DNA of 64,000 bases. It comes from an uncultured Ulvibacter sp. (lineage in GTDB: Bacteria > Bacteroidota > Bacteroidia > Flavobacteriales > Flavobacteriaceae). A program made the position numbers and the translations under genes. The number at the start of each line of letters is the position of its first letter. Positions within the stretch are counted from its first letter, which is position 1. Positions 28,385 to 36,294 of the stretch are shown here, one piece after another. The notes beneath the pieces are model-generated. The model did no database searches, had not been told where the DNA came from, and saw nothing but the letters and a program-made list of their open reading frames with translations. The DNA lies in assembly GCA_938083445.1 (NCBI GenBank), contig CALKCP010000015.1:62001-126000 (forward strand), written 5' to 3'.

Positions 28385-28483
28385 AATTTTAAGGACCTTA
28401 TCCCTGCAGATGTTTCTGGGCGCATGGCGCTCAATCCCTTTGGTTCGGATGTTACAGTGCAATTAAATGAATTCAATACGTAG
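28385..28483 (+). pseudogene. Probable 3' relic of an unidentified gene
   Basis: An open, protein-like frame ends at TAG 28481-28483 and encodes NFKDLIPADVSGRM followed by ALNPFGSDVTVQL and NEFNT. It has no start codon and overlaps the end of the preceding gene in another frame. Its first 30 or so bases resemble the stretch at 31775-31805, which encodes KKSDNFKNLIPQGFS in frame, so the two look like remnants of one gene family. The family is not recognised. Confidence 0.4.
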
Positions 28484-28486
28484 ATC

Positions 28487-29248
28487 ATGAACTATTTTCA
28501 GATTCTTTTTTTTAGTACACTAAGCTTTTTGGCCAATGCTCAGCAAGAGCACATAAGCTATACATACAATGATTACCTTGTTCAAGTTTCAGACAGTTTG
28601 CTTACAGTAATTCATCCAAAATTGAATACCGTAGACACCGTCTTCTCCGATCAAGCCAAGGCGTATTACATCACAAAAGAGGGCGCAGAAATATCGAAGC
28701 TAGATATGGAAAAATTACAATACGCCAATCCTCAAAAATATAGCAATATCGATTCTATTGATGATCTTTATATCTCAAAAGAAAACTCATATATGTTATC
28801 CATAGTAGGCCCTTATATATCCTATGCTTATGAATTTTATTTTGACGGTGGTGCACACCCCTCTTATGGGAAATATTACCTTAGCTACAATATTGAGACA
28901 AAAAAAAGATTCAATCTGTCGGATTTTTTTAGTGATGAGGAGGTATATCTCGCACTCATTAAAAATGAGTTTATTTTAAACTATGTGAAGCCAAACAAGG
29001 CAGCGAATTTAGAGCAACTACTAGGGGGATTTTTTATGAACGCAGGCTGTGATTATTCATTAGATCTTTCCTCTTTTTCTTTTGGAAAAACAGAGAACAA
29101 TCAAGTTACTATTTTTATTGGAGTAGCCCACGGATGTGAGGCAAGTCGGGGGAATTTTGAATTAATTTCTGTTCAACTAAGGATTCCAGAAAAATTAAAG
29201 CAGCCACTCGAAATTTCTTCGGAAGCACACTTATTAGATACCGATTAA
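28487..29248 (+). CDS. Exported DUF3298-like protein
   Basis: The 253-aa product has a signal peptide (MNYFQILFFSTLSFLANAQ). The C-terminal half contains FDGGAHPSYGKYYLSYNIETKKRFNLSDFF, the layout of DUF3298 domains (a GGAHP-like segment, then the tyrosine-rich strand and NLSDFF). Such domains occur in exported proteins and in the anti-sigma factor RsiV; no anti-sigma partner gene is seen here. Two Cys (ANAGC-like and HGCEAS) lie near the C terminus. The role is unknown. Confidence 0.75.
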   Translation: MNYFQILFFSTLSFLANAQQEHISYTYNDYLVQVSDSLLTVIHPKLNTVDTVFSDQAKAYYITKEGAEISKLDMEKLQYANPQKYSNIDSIDDLYISKENSYMLSIVGPYISYAYEFYFDGGAHPSYGKYYLSYNIETKKRFNLSDFFSDEEVYLALIKNEFILNYVKPNKAANLEQLLGGFFMNAGCDYSLDLSSFSFGKTENNQVTIFIGVAHGCEASRGNFELISVQLRIPEKLKQPLEISSEAHLLDTD

Positions 29249-29325
29249 CTCGCAGGCATTGTTTTCTAGAAACCTGTATTTTAGGTAGCTTATACCTCAA
29301 CGTTTTTCCATGTGTTAATGGAGCA

Positions 29326-30936
29326 TTATTTGCAGAAAATATATTTATTCTTTATTAGATACGATTCAGAATACCCGGTGTGATAAGAAATTTTTGAAAT
29401 AGGTTTATTACTTAAAAACATCTCTTTTGCTTTATTATTTCTTTCTTGTTTTATGAATTTGGCAGGGCTAAATCCTTTTTGCAGATTATTAATAGCACTG
29501 TAGTCTAAATCAAATTTGTCTTGCAATGTTTGTAAAGTGACTGTTCTTAGATTTTTAGTGATACATTTTTTTATTTCTTGAACCAAATCTTCATTTGATA
29601 AGTTTTTCTTTTTTAGTGTTTTAAAAAGTATCAAAAGCAATAATAAAAAACCCACTATAATTATGACTTCCAAGCTAATTTTGGAATCATTGTTTGGAAT
29701 TGAATTTTGAAAATATGAACTATTTATTAAATTATTATCGTCCTCAATTTCATAAACTCCGTGAATACTTCCAAAACTGAGCCCATTTTTTGATCTAAAT
29801 ACAGCGTTACTGTTAAATTCGTCTACTATAAACTTGCTGTAAAGTTTTTCAATATTTTTTTCAAAAAGACTCAAACCATGATTCCCAGATATGAAAACCA
29901 TCTCTTGGTTATCAATAATTGTGTGTGGTGAAATATTTAATTGAAATGTATTTATTAATTCAAGTCCATTCTCAGATCTTTTAAACTTTAATAATGATTT
30001 ATTTTCTCCAAGTCCATAGAACAGAGATCCATCAAAACTGCACTCTAAGATATCTTTTAGGTAGTAATTAAAATTATCTTGTACAATACTTGTTTTGAAA
30101 GTATTTGTATTTAATGAAAAGTACTTATCATCATCAATAAAGTGAAACTCATTATCAAATTCAATTCGAGAATCAATCTTATTTTTTATTGGAATAATTC
30201 TCTTTTTTTTGGAATAAATTAAATCAAAACTATTTGAATTGTAGTCGTAGTTATAAATCCCCTTTGAGGAAAGCACCAAATAATTAGAATTTTCAATTAA
30301 ATATATATCTGAAATTAATCCATACTCGGCATTGCTAAGTTTTGAGTTACTGTTCTCATACAGAATTTTTTCTTTGTTGTTTTTAAATTCTATGAGCCCA
30401 TTATAGCAAATAAATGTGATACTATCGAACTCCCTTATTTGTCCATCGGTATATCTTGTTTTCTTGAGTTTAAAAGTATCAATAAACACCCCGCCATAGG
30501 TTCCAACACTATTTTCAGAGATTGACCGAACACTCTCGTAAGGAGTAAATTTGTAGGGATTGTCTTCGAATACGAGTAAATCTCCTTTTGATATAACATA
30601 TAAGTAATTCTTATTGTACACAAAATCTGTAACAGTTTTGGAATGTGATTTGGGAAGTAGTACTGGAGAATCTATAAATTCAATTCTTAAGCCATTCCTT
30701 TTTTTTGTTAAGTTCGAATTTATTGAACCTTCAATGGTTTCGTCATACATTATCATGTTACCATTAAAAGAGTCAATAGCATACAAACCTTCATTTGAAG
30801 ATACATATATATGGTTTTCATACAAAACAATATCATAAAAGATAGCATCATCATAAATATGTTTAATTGTATAATTTGAGCTTGCAAAAGAGTATTTGCA
30901 AAAAAACAAAAAACACATTATGATAATTTTTTTCAT
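29326..30936 (-). CDS. Membrane-spanning AraC-type regulator with extracytoplasmic sensor
   Basis: The product has a signal peptide (MKKIIIMCFLFFCKYSFAS), a periplasmic region of about 420 residues with repeated short strands like a beta-propeller (LYENHIYVSSNEGLYAID, NSNYLVLSSKGIYNYD, GNHGLSLFEKN, SFGSIHGVYEIED), one membrane helix (LEVIIIVGFLLLLLILFKTL) and a C-terminal DNA-binding region with two AraC-type helix-turn-helix motifs (LQTLQDKFDLDYSAINNLQ and ISKISYHTGYSESYL). The layout recalls Bacteroides SusR, a one-component membrane regulator. The second helix region ends early at a TAA; the duplicated copy at 31801-31925 continues 11 more codons, so this gene is probably truncated by a stop mutation. 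Targets are unknown. Confidence 0.75.
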   Translation of the reverse strand: MKKIIIMCFLFFCKYSFASSNYTIKHIYDDAIFYDIVLYENHIYVSSNEGLYAIDSFNGNMIMYDETIEGSINSNLTKKRNGLRIEFIDSPVLLPKSHSKTVTDFVYNKNYLYVISKGDLLVFEDNPYKFTPYESVRSISENSVGTYGGVFIDTFKLKKTRYTDGQIREFDSITFICYNGLIEFKNNKEKILYENSNSKLSNAEYGLISDIYLIENSNYLVLSSKGIYNYDYNSNSFDLIYSKKKRIIPIKNKIDSRIEFDNEFHFIDDDKYFSLNTNTFKTSIVQDNFNYYLKDILECSFDGSLFYGLGENKSLLKFKRSENGLELINTFQLNISPHTIIDNQEMVFISGNHGLSLFEKNIEKLYSKFIVDEFNSNAVFRSKNGLSFGSIHGVYEIEDDNNLINSSYFQNSIPNNDSKISLEVIIIVGFLLLLLILFKTLKKKNLSNEDLVQEIKKCITKNLRTVTLQTLQDKFDLDYSAINNLQKGFSPAKFIKQERNNKAKEMFLSNKPISKISYHTGYSESYLIKNKYIFCK

Positions 30937-31050
30937 TTTTCTAAATTTATAATTGGTCATTTATACTAATTCAAATAATTTTAGTCATAGAAAAAACTAG
31001 ATAGGTTTTATGGATTCATTTTTTAATTATGTCGTTTCTTAGAATGCCCG

Positions 31051-31410
31051 CTAGTAATATTTTTTAAACATGGTATACTTTTTCTTCATATGAGGAAGCT
31101 GTAAAAAGTGATTGGACTTATTATGGTCTATATCCAATATTGATCTAACTAACCTTCCATTTAAAAGAGGTTTGCCATATCTTTCCATTAAATATCTCTT
31201 CCTGTCAGATTCAAAGGTGGTTAATTTTTTTTCAAATACTAATTTCATTTCACTTGAAGAGATTTCATCGATGGTTTTTTGTAATTCTTCTTTTGTATAA
31301 AACGTGTCAGGTTTTGCAGAGCTCAATAGCTGTTGAAGATGTGCGTCGTCTTTAAAAACTAATTCTATTAACTCGAGTATTTCGTCTCTAACTGATTTAT
31401 TCAATTTCAT
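31051..31410 (-). CDS. Orphan protein, 119 aa
   Basis: This soluble, charged protein has an acidic N-terminal half and a basic, Lys-rich end (PHMKKKYTMFKKYY). There is no signal peptide and no recognisable motif. It sits alone between the membrane regulator and the relic copy of that regulator, on the same strand, in very AT-rich sequence. Codon use is AT-biased. Whether it is expressed is open. Confidence 0.5.
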   Translation of the reverse strand: MKLNKSVRDEILELIELVFKDDAHLQQLLSSAKPDTFYTKEELQKTIDEISSSEMKLVFEKKLTTFESDRKRYLMERYGKPLLNGRLVRSILDIDHNKSNHFLQLPHMKKKYTMFKKYY

Positions 31411-32034
31411 ACAAAAATAATTTTTTTACGAAAATAGTACACAAAATACATCAGGATAATTATTTTTTTTGTTTAAAATTATCAAGATATAAAAAAAATC
31501 ATCTTAAATAAGGTAAGTTATATCATTATGAAGAATCATCGTAAGGAGCGCTAATTTATAAAATTCGAATTGATTTATACGCTCATTATCAATCTTTTAA
31601 GATAATTTATTTTTTTATTTTACTTATCTAATTATCATAATTTTTATCTAATTACAGGAGAGGACAAATTTTATTGCAGGGCATGTTCCGCCCAATCATC
31701 AACTTAGAATAAAACCTCTGAAAATGGTAGAAACAGCTTCTAGATGTTAGTCGCAACAATTTAATGCAATTTCAAAAAAAATCTGACAACTTTAAGAACC
31801 TTATACCTCAAGGCTTTTCCATATGTCTATAGAGCATTTTTTGCAGAAAATATATTTATGCTTTAAAAGATACGATTCAGAATACCCAGTGTGATAAGAA
31901 ATTTTTGAAATAGGTTTATTACTAACGAATTTTGCATCACCTTATTTATTTGTTAATACATTTTTTAGCGCTCATTTTCACAACATACTCTTGACCTGTG
32001 TTTCAATACTTTTTAATCATTTCTGCCATTGAAA
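31411..32034. other. 624-bp gene-free stretch with decayed sequence
   Basis: The left part is very AT-rich with no feature. At about 31668-31738 the plus strand reads IAGHVPPNHQLRIKPLKMV before a stop, a short peptide reminiscent of the N terminus of some DDE transposases, but too short to assign. The right part holds the duplicated 3' end of the regulator gene (31801-31925). Confidence 0.4.
31801..31925 (-). pseudogene. 3' fragment of a second copy of the AraC-type regulator gene
   Basis: The minus strand encodes SNKPISKISYHTGYSESYL then LKHKYIFCK and goes on to a TAA at 31803-31801. It aligns base for base with 29290-29414, with about 88 percent identity over roughly 125 bp. Upstream of it nothing matches the rest of the gene. 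It is clearly non-functional by itself. Confidence 0.85.
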
Positions 32035-32607
32035 TTAACCTTTAACGTCTAAAACAACATAATAGATATTATTGTCGTCTTCAGTTTGTTCAGGCGCCGA
32101 ATTAGTTACAGCTACTTCCTCTATGTCCCAATGATCGGGATCGATTTGGTCAATCGATGGGTCAAAACAAGTCATTTCCTTGATCTTCTCGATTGATAAT
32201 GACCTAAGTTTCCACCTTGCATTGCGTTCTAAAGTATATCGATCATGGATCCCAATTGCTCCAATGAGAGTAATTTGATACATATTTGTTCCATCAGACA
32301 AGTCATATCCGTGGTCCACTAAAAATGTAAAAATTTTTTGATACGTTACGATGTCTATAGACCTAAGTTCATCACACAAAAATTCGAGTGCCCCCATATC
32401 ACCTACATCAATAATAGATTCTAAATAATCCTGAAAACCATCATACTCCTCCTCCACATAAGGATTCGTGAGTTTTTTGAAGGGTTCTGGAGTAACATCT
32501 AGTTTTTTAAATTTTAATTTCTTTGTATTCTTATTGTACCAAGTGTCTTCTAGACAAGCAGATTTTGCAGAATCAGATACTTTTCGGATAAAATGGAGGT
32601 TATGCAT
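32035..32607 (-). CDS. Orphan protein, 190 aa
   Basis: This soluble acidic protein (many Asp/Glu, e.g. EEEYDGF, APEQTEDDNN) has no signal peptide or membrane segment. It ends with a hydrophobic strand (NIYYVVLDVKG). Segments such as MGALEFLCDELRSIDIVTYQKIFTFLVDHGYDLSD look helical and ankyrin-like, but no repeat is clear. No homologue is recognised. It stands alone in the accessory region, about 600 bp from its neighbours on each side. Confidence 0.55.
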   Translation of the reverse strand: MHNLHFIRKVSDSAKSACLEDTWYNKNTKKLKFKKLDVTPEPFKKLTNPYVEEEYDGFQDYLESIIDVGDMGALEFLCDELRSIDIVTYQKIFTFLVDHGYDLSDGTNMYQITLIGAIGIHDRYTLERNARWKLRSLSIEKIKEMTCFDPSIDQIDPDHWDIEEVAVTNSAPEQTEDDNNIYYVVLDVKG

Positions 32608-33116
32608 TGCCTTTAGTTTTTTAGTTTTATTATTTGTTAAAGTAGATTTTGTTATTAAGTATTATATGGAGTTTGGTCTGTTTTAATGTATTATCCATGA
32701 AGCCATGTAGTTTCTTTGAATTCATAAACTTCTTTCCATCCTTTTTATGTTTATCCTGCAGATTAATGAGGGGCCTATTTGTTTTTTAGTGTTGTTATTT
32801 TGCTTACCCAAATATACCACATTAAACCTAAGTTGCAATCAATCAGGCTTTAACACAGGCAGGGTCATTGAACTTTATTCGTTTTTATAGCGTCCGAACG
32901 AAGAAAAGACCTAAACCAGGATACTAATCTTTTGACTATTTCATATAGGCCTCACGAAGACTACTTCTAAAGGAAAAGGGATTATATAAAGACAGAGATG
33001 TCAGAGAATAATTCCAAATACAAAGCAGCACGAAAAACAATTAGGGAGAAATACAAAATTGAAATTAGTATGCATCATGTTTTAAGAATGACTGGTAATT
33101 AGTTAGCGTTTAAAGC
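32608..33116. other. Gene-poor stretch left of the tRNA-Leu unit
   Basis: About 509 bp with no firm gene. A 34-codon ORF is present at 32998-33102. The stretch is AT-rich and contains several short frames but no terminator of its own. It joins the orphan 190-aa gene to the tRNA-Leu/GIY-YIG unit. Confidence 0.4.
32998..33102 (+). CDS. Possible short ORF, 34 aa
   Basis: ATG at 32998 to TAG at 33102 encodes a basic helical peptide (MSENNSKYKAARKTIREK, then YKIEISMHHVLRMTGN). It begins like some 2TM-domain proteins, which are longer, so this may be a truncated relic. No ribosome-binding site is obvious, as is usual in this phylum. Confidence 0.25.
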   Translation: MSENNSKYKAARKTIREKYKIEISMHHVLRMTGN

Positions 33117-33150
33117 AAAAAAAAACCTCCAACCAAATAAAGGTTGAAGG
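33117..33150 (-). terminator. Terminator for the GIY-YIG gene
   Basis: The minus strand forms GGTTGAAGG / CCTCCAACC-type stem (9 bp with one mismatch, 7-nt loop) followed by nine T residues. It lies 51 bp beyond the stop codon of the GIY-YIG ORF. Confidence 0.8.
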
Positions 33151-33157
33151 CTCTACA

Positions 33158-33174
33158 AGTACTCGAGGCGGGAA
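33158..33174. repeat. 17-bp copy of the tRNA-Leu 3' end (att-like left repeat)
   Basis: AGTACTCGAGGCGGGAA is identical to 33484-33500, which is the 3' end of tRNA-Leu with two flanking bases. The copies are direct repeats, 326 bp apart, and bracket the GIY-YIG gene. Confidence 0.85.
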
Positions 33175-33194
33175 CCTGCCTGCCAGCAGGCAGG
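33175..33194. repeat. G+C-rich palindrome
   Basis: An 8-bp stem (CCTGCCTG / CAGGCAGG) with a CCAG loop directly abuts the tRNA-end copy and is followed at once by the end of the GIY-YIG gene. Its composition differs sharply from the AT-rich surroundings. No T-tract follows, so it is not a terminator. Confidence 0.75.
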
Positions 33195-33201
33195 CCGAAC
33201 A

Positions 33202-33450
33202 CTATGCACGACCATCCCTTATAATTCGAAGCTGCTCTTTACCAGTTCCAGATTTCCAATATTTCTCACGCTTTCGAGCCTCAATTCTATTCTCACAAGA
33301 TTCAATATACAGTAACCGAAATGGTAAATAAGGACGTGTAGTCTTTTCCTTCCCCACATTGTGCGCGCTCATTCTCCTCTTAACAGCAGAAGTCATACCT
33401 AAGTACATGTAATTTCTTCTTAAACTTGATAAAGCATAAACGTAATACAT
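33202..33450 (-). CDS. Small GIY-YIG nuclease-superfamily protein
   Basis: This 82-aa single-domain protein begins MYYVYALSSLRRNYMYLGMT, with the GIY/YIG strands as YVY and YLG, the catalytic Arg in KRRMSAHN and the metal-binding Glu in EARKREKYWKS. A longer reading upstream runs through the tRNA-Leu gene and is an artefact; the start at 33450 is the first residue of the domain. The ATG comes directly after the T-tract of a terminator (33454-33483). The ORF lies between tRNA-Leu and a 17-bp copy of its 3' end. The cellular role of these small Bacteroidota proteins is unknown. Confidence 0.85.
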   Translation of the reverse strand: MYYVYALSSLRRNYMYLGMTSAVKRRMSAHNVGKEKTTRPYLPFRLLYIESCENRIEARKREKYWKSGTGKEQLRIIRDGRA

Positions 33451-33453
33451 AAA

Positions 33454-33483
33454 AAAACTCCCCAAAATTAATTGGGGAGTTTT
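33454..33483 (-). terminator. Terminator of tRNA-Leu
   Basis: On the minus strand a 12-bp stem (AAAACTCCCCAA / TTGGGGAGTTTT) ends in a T-tract of seven. It starts 2 bp after the tRNA and its T-tract touches the start codon of the GIY-YIG gene. Confidence 0.88.
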
Positions 33484-33485
33484 AG

Positions 33486-33567
33486 TACTCGAGGCGGGAA
33501 TCGAACCCGCACGACCGAAGTCACTGGATTTTGAATCCAGCGCGTCTACCAATTCCGCCACTCGAGC
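33486..33567 (-). tRNA. tRNA-Leu (anticodon CAA)
   Basis: The 82-nt gene starts GCTCGAGTGGCGGAATTGG and folds into a cloverleaf: anticodon stem CTGGA/TCCAG with loop TTCAAAA (anticodon CAA), a class II variable arm (TGACTTCGGTCG), and the T arm around GGTTCGATTCC. The acceptor GCTCGAG pairs with CTCGAGT with one G-T pair at the first position. CCA is not encoded. The discriminator base is A. Confidence 0.95.
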
Positions 33568-33726
33568 AAATATGGACGGCAAAAATAATAAATTCTTATG
33601 AGTAAAAACCTAATTAATGCGAAAACAATAGAGTGCTTTGTATACGCTCTTTTTTTACAAACCGACATTTCTACATATTGTTAGTAAATCCTAATATCAT
33701 TTTTATAAAAACACTGTTGATTAATT

Positions 33727-33734
33727 TACATTTG
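33727..33734 (+). promoter_or_regulatory. Candidate -7 box for prs
   Basis: TACATTTG matches TAnnTTTG exactly, 35 bp before the ATG. A -33 TTTG is not evident at the usual spacing. Confidence 0.5.
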
Positions 33735-33769
33735 TATCCATTGTCACATAAAAAACACAACGCACACTC

Positions 33770-34705
33770 ATGATGAAGCCCGAACCTAAGATCTTTGCCT
33801 GTAAACAAAGTGAATCCCTAGCTAAAGATATTGCTCATTTATTCGGCGTTCCCTTAGGGAATGTGATCACTTCACACTATAGTGATGGCGAATTTCAACC
33901 TTCTTTTGAAGAATCCGTTCGCGGGAGTCGTGTTTTTATTATTGGTTCTACCTTTCCTAATAGTGATCATCTCATGGAAATGCTCCTCATGTTGGATGCC
34001 GCCAAACGATCATCGGCGAGGCATATAACTGCAGTGCTCCCTTATTTTGGATGGGCACGTCAAGATCGAAAAGACAAGCCTCGGGTGCCAATTGCTGCAA
34101 AGCTGGTAGCAAAAATGTTGGAAACCGCCGGAGCAACTCGTGTAATCACTATGGATTTACACGCCGACCAAATTCAAGGCTTTTTCGAAAAACCGGTTGA
34201 CCATTTATTTGCATCGACCGTATTCTTACCCTACCTACGGAAGTTAAATTTAGACAACCTTACCATTGCATCTCCAGACATGGGTGGTTCTAAAAGAGCC
34301 TATGCCTATTCTAAGGCCATGAAAAGCGATGTCGTTATCTGTTACAAGCAGCGCGAGAAAGCGAATATTATCTCCCACATGGAACTCATCGGTGATGTTA
34401 AGGGGAAAAATGTAGTACTTGTTGATGATATGGTCGATACTGCTGGAACCTTAACGAAAGCCGCCGATTTAATGATGGAGCGCGGTGCGCTAAGTGTGCG
34501 TGCTATTTGTACGCATCCCATACTTTCAGGCGACGCCTATGACAAGCTTGAAAACTCAAAACTCGAAGAGCTAATTGTAACCGACTCGATTCCTCTAAGA
34601 CAAGAAAGCAGTAAAATAAGAGTCATTACCTGTGCTAATTTGTTTGCAGATGTCATGCTAAGCGTTCACTCAAATGAATCGATTAGTTCTAAATTCTTAA
34701 TGTAA
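33770..34705 (+). CDS. prs: Ribose-phosphate pyrophosphokinase (PRPP synthetase)
   Basis: This cytoplasmic enzyme makes PRPP from ribose 5-phosphate and ATP for nucleotide, His and Trp synthesis. The motifs are clear: YSDGEFQPSFEESVRG near residue 37, FGWARQDRKDKPRVPIAAKL, the MDLHADQIQGFF loop and the PRPP-binding VVLVDDMVDTAGT. The length of 311 aa is normal. Two ATG codons stand together at the start. It lies alone upstream of rplY, with its own promoter-like box. Confidence 0.97.
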   Translation: MMKPEPKIFACKQSESLAKDIAHLFGVPLGNVITSHYSDGEFQPSFEESVRGSRVFIIGSTFPNSDHLMEMLLMLDAAKRSSARHITAVLPYFGWARQDRKDKPRVPIAAKLVAKMLETAGATRVITMDLHADQIQGFFEKPVDHLFASTVFLPYLRKLNLDNLTIASPDMGGSKRAYAYSKAMKSDVVICYKQREKANIISHMELIGDVKGKNVVLVDDMVDTAGTLTKAADLMMERGALSVRAICTHPILSGDAYDKLENSKLEELIVTDSIPLRQESSKIRVITCANLFADVMLSVHSNESISSKFLM

Positions 34706-34849
34706 AAAAATACAGAAATACCGATTCCTTCAACTCCGCTCAGCACCAGCCGCAGCTAGAAAAAAGAACAAAGACCTTTCAATTCTCGATCTTTTCTCTT
34801 TTTTCTTTCTTCTATACGCTATAATTTTTCTCTTTTTCAGAAAAAACAG

Positions 34850-34857
34850 TACATTTG
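34850..34857 (+). promoter_or_regulatory. Candidate -7 box for rplY
   Basis: TACATTTG, exact TAnnTTTG, 46 bp before the start codon, with a T-rich -33 region. The same octamer precedes prs. Confidence 0.5.
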
Positions 34858-34903
34858 CACCCGCTTAACGCTATTTGTTAGGCACTAACAAAATTTATAT
34901 AAA

Positions 34904-35539
34904 ATGAAATCAATTACAATCAACGGATCTCAAAGAGAAAGCGTAGGCAAGGTAGCTACCAAAGCCTTACGTAATGCTGGAATGGTTCCTTGCGTAGTAT
35001 ACGGAGGAGATAAGCCTGTTCACTTTTCAGCACCAGAATTATCTTTTAAAAATTTAATCTACACCCCGGATGTGCACACAGTTGTGATCGTATTGGAAGA
35101 CGGCGTTAAAGTAAACGCCATCCTACAAGACATTCAATTTCACCCGGTAACTGACCGTATCCTTCATATGGATTTCTACCAAATATACGACGACAAAGAG
35201 GTGATGATGGAAATTCCTGTGCGTATTACAGGGAACTCTCGTGGTGTTAAAAATGGTGGTGTTTTACGAGTTGTAACGCGTAAATTACGTGTAAAGGCAC
35301 TTCCTGCAAATCTTCCTGATTTTATCGAAGCTGATATTACAGAAATGAAAATTGGAGAGAAAATGTACATCACGGATGTGCCTTCTGATAACTTTATTAT
35401 CCAGCATACAGACAACACTGTTATTTGTCAAGTTAGAACTTCTCGTGTTGCTGTTGAGGATGAAGAAGCTGAAGAAGCTGAAGAAGGTGCAGAGGGAGAA
35501 GCTGCTGCCGAAGGTGCAGAAGCTCCTGCAGAAGCTTAA
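34904..35539 (+). CDS. rplY: Ribosomal protein bL25, CTC-type with acidic tail
   Basis: This 5S rRNA-binding protein of the large ribosomal subunit has the N-terminal L25 domain ([15 protein letters not shown]...[10 protein letters not shown]), residues about 1-90, the TL5/CTC extra domain (about 95-185) and a Glu/Ala-rich tail ([18 protein letters not shown]). The 211-aa length matches the long form. A terminator follows. An in-frame second ATG does not matter for the call. Confidence 0.97.
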   Translation: MKSITINGSQRESVGKVATKALRNAGMVPCVVYGGDKPVHFSAPELSFKNLIYTPDVHTVVIVLEDGVKVNAILQDIQFHPVTDRILHMDFYQIYDDKEVMMEIPVRITGNSRGVKNGGVLRVVTRKLRVKALPANLPDFIEADITEMKIGEKMYITDVPSDNFIIQHTDNTVICQVRTSRVAVEDEEAEEAEEGAEGEAAAEGAEAPAEA

Positions 35540-35562
35540 TACTTCTATTGAGAATATAATTC

Positions 35563-35595
35563 AAAAGCATTCCGTTAATTCGGGATGCTTTTTTT
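35563..35595 (+). terminator. Terminator of rplY
   Basis: An 8-bp stem GCATTCCG / CGGGATGC with one G-T pair and a TTAATT loop, preceded by A4 and followed by seven T. Confidence 0.9.
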
Positions 35596-35621
35596 ATTTT
35601 TACTAAAAACATTCGTAGCTT

Positions 35622-36293
35622 ATGTTCGACTATTTCCGAAGGTTTTTCGCTTTTACAAAAAACAGTGTTTCTGAAAATACTCGGAAACGTACAAAAAGTT
35701 CCCCCGATCAAGCCGGGGAAGTAGACATGAAAAAATTTCTTATCGTTGGATTAGGCAATATCGGCCCAAAGTATCATAACACGAGGCATAACATAGGATT
35801 TAAAACGCTAGACTATCTAGCCGAAAAAGAAAACCTTACATGGGAAACTGCAAAACTTGGCGATATCACAGTTTATAAAGTAAAGGGCAGGTCGTTTCTA
35901 CTTCTTAAACCAAGCACATATATGAACTTAAGTGGAAAGGCGGTCAAGTATTGGCTCGATAAAGAGAAGATACCCCTAGAAAATCTTTTGGTCGTTACAG
36001 ACGACCTCAACCTACCCTTTGGAAGTATTAGGGTCAAAATAAAAGGAAGCGACGGAGGACACAACGGGCTAAAAGACATTCAAAACGTGTTACAAACAAC
36101 AAAATACAATCGTTTCCGATTCGGAATTAGCAACGAGTTTTCGAAAGGCAGTCAAATTGATTATGTTCTTGGAGATTGGTCTTCAGATGAAGAAAAGCAA
36201 CTTCCAGAGCGATTAGAAATTAGTAAAAAAATTATTGAATCCTTCGCACTTGCAGGAATTAATATTACAATGAATAGCTATAACGGTAAGTAA
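35622..36293 (+). CDS. pth: Peptidyl-tRNA hydrolase
   Basis: Pth releases tRNA from stalled peptidyl-tRNA. The core is KKFLIVGLGNIGPKYHNTRHNIGF with the catalytic His in HNTRHN, followed by LKPSTYMNLSGKAV and DDLNLPFGSIRVK...GGHNGLKDI. A 35-residue N-terminal extension (MFDYFRRFFAFTKNS...) precedes the usual start at 35727; similar basic leaders occur in flavobacterial Pth, so I keep the longer form, but the shorter is possible. The gene ends 1 bp before ribF, so the two are co-translated. Confidence 0.95.
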   Translation: MFDYFRRFFAFTKNSVSENTRKRTKSSPDQAGEVDMKKFLIVGLGNIGPKYHNTRHNIGFKTLDYLAEKENLTWETAKLGDITVYKVKGRSFLLLKPSTYMNLSGKAVKYWLDKEKIPLENLLVVTDDLNLPFGSIRVKIKGSDGGHNGLKDIQNVLQTTKYNRFRFGISNEFSKGSQIDYVLGDWSSDEEKQLPERLEISKKIIESFALAGINITMNSYNGK

Positions 36294-36294
36294 C

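Noticed and set aside
33451-33582. N-terminal 44 codons of a longer minus-strand reading of the GIY-YIG gene
   Set aside because: They run through tRNA-Leu (the translated string AELVDALDSKSSDFGRAG is a familiar tRNA artefact), so the true start is at 33450.
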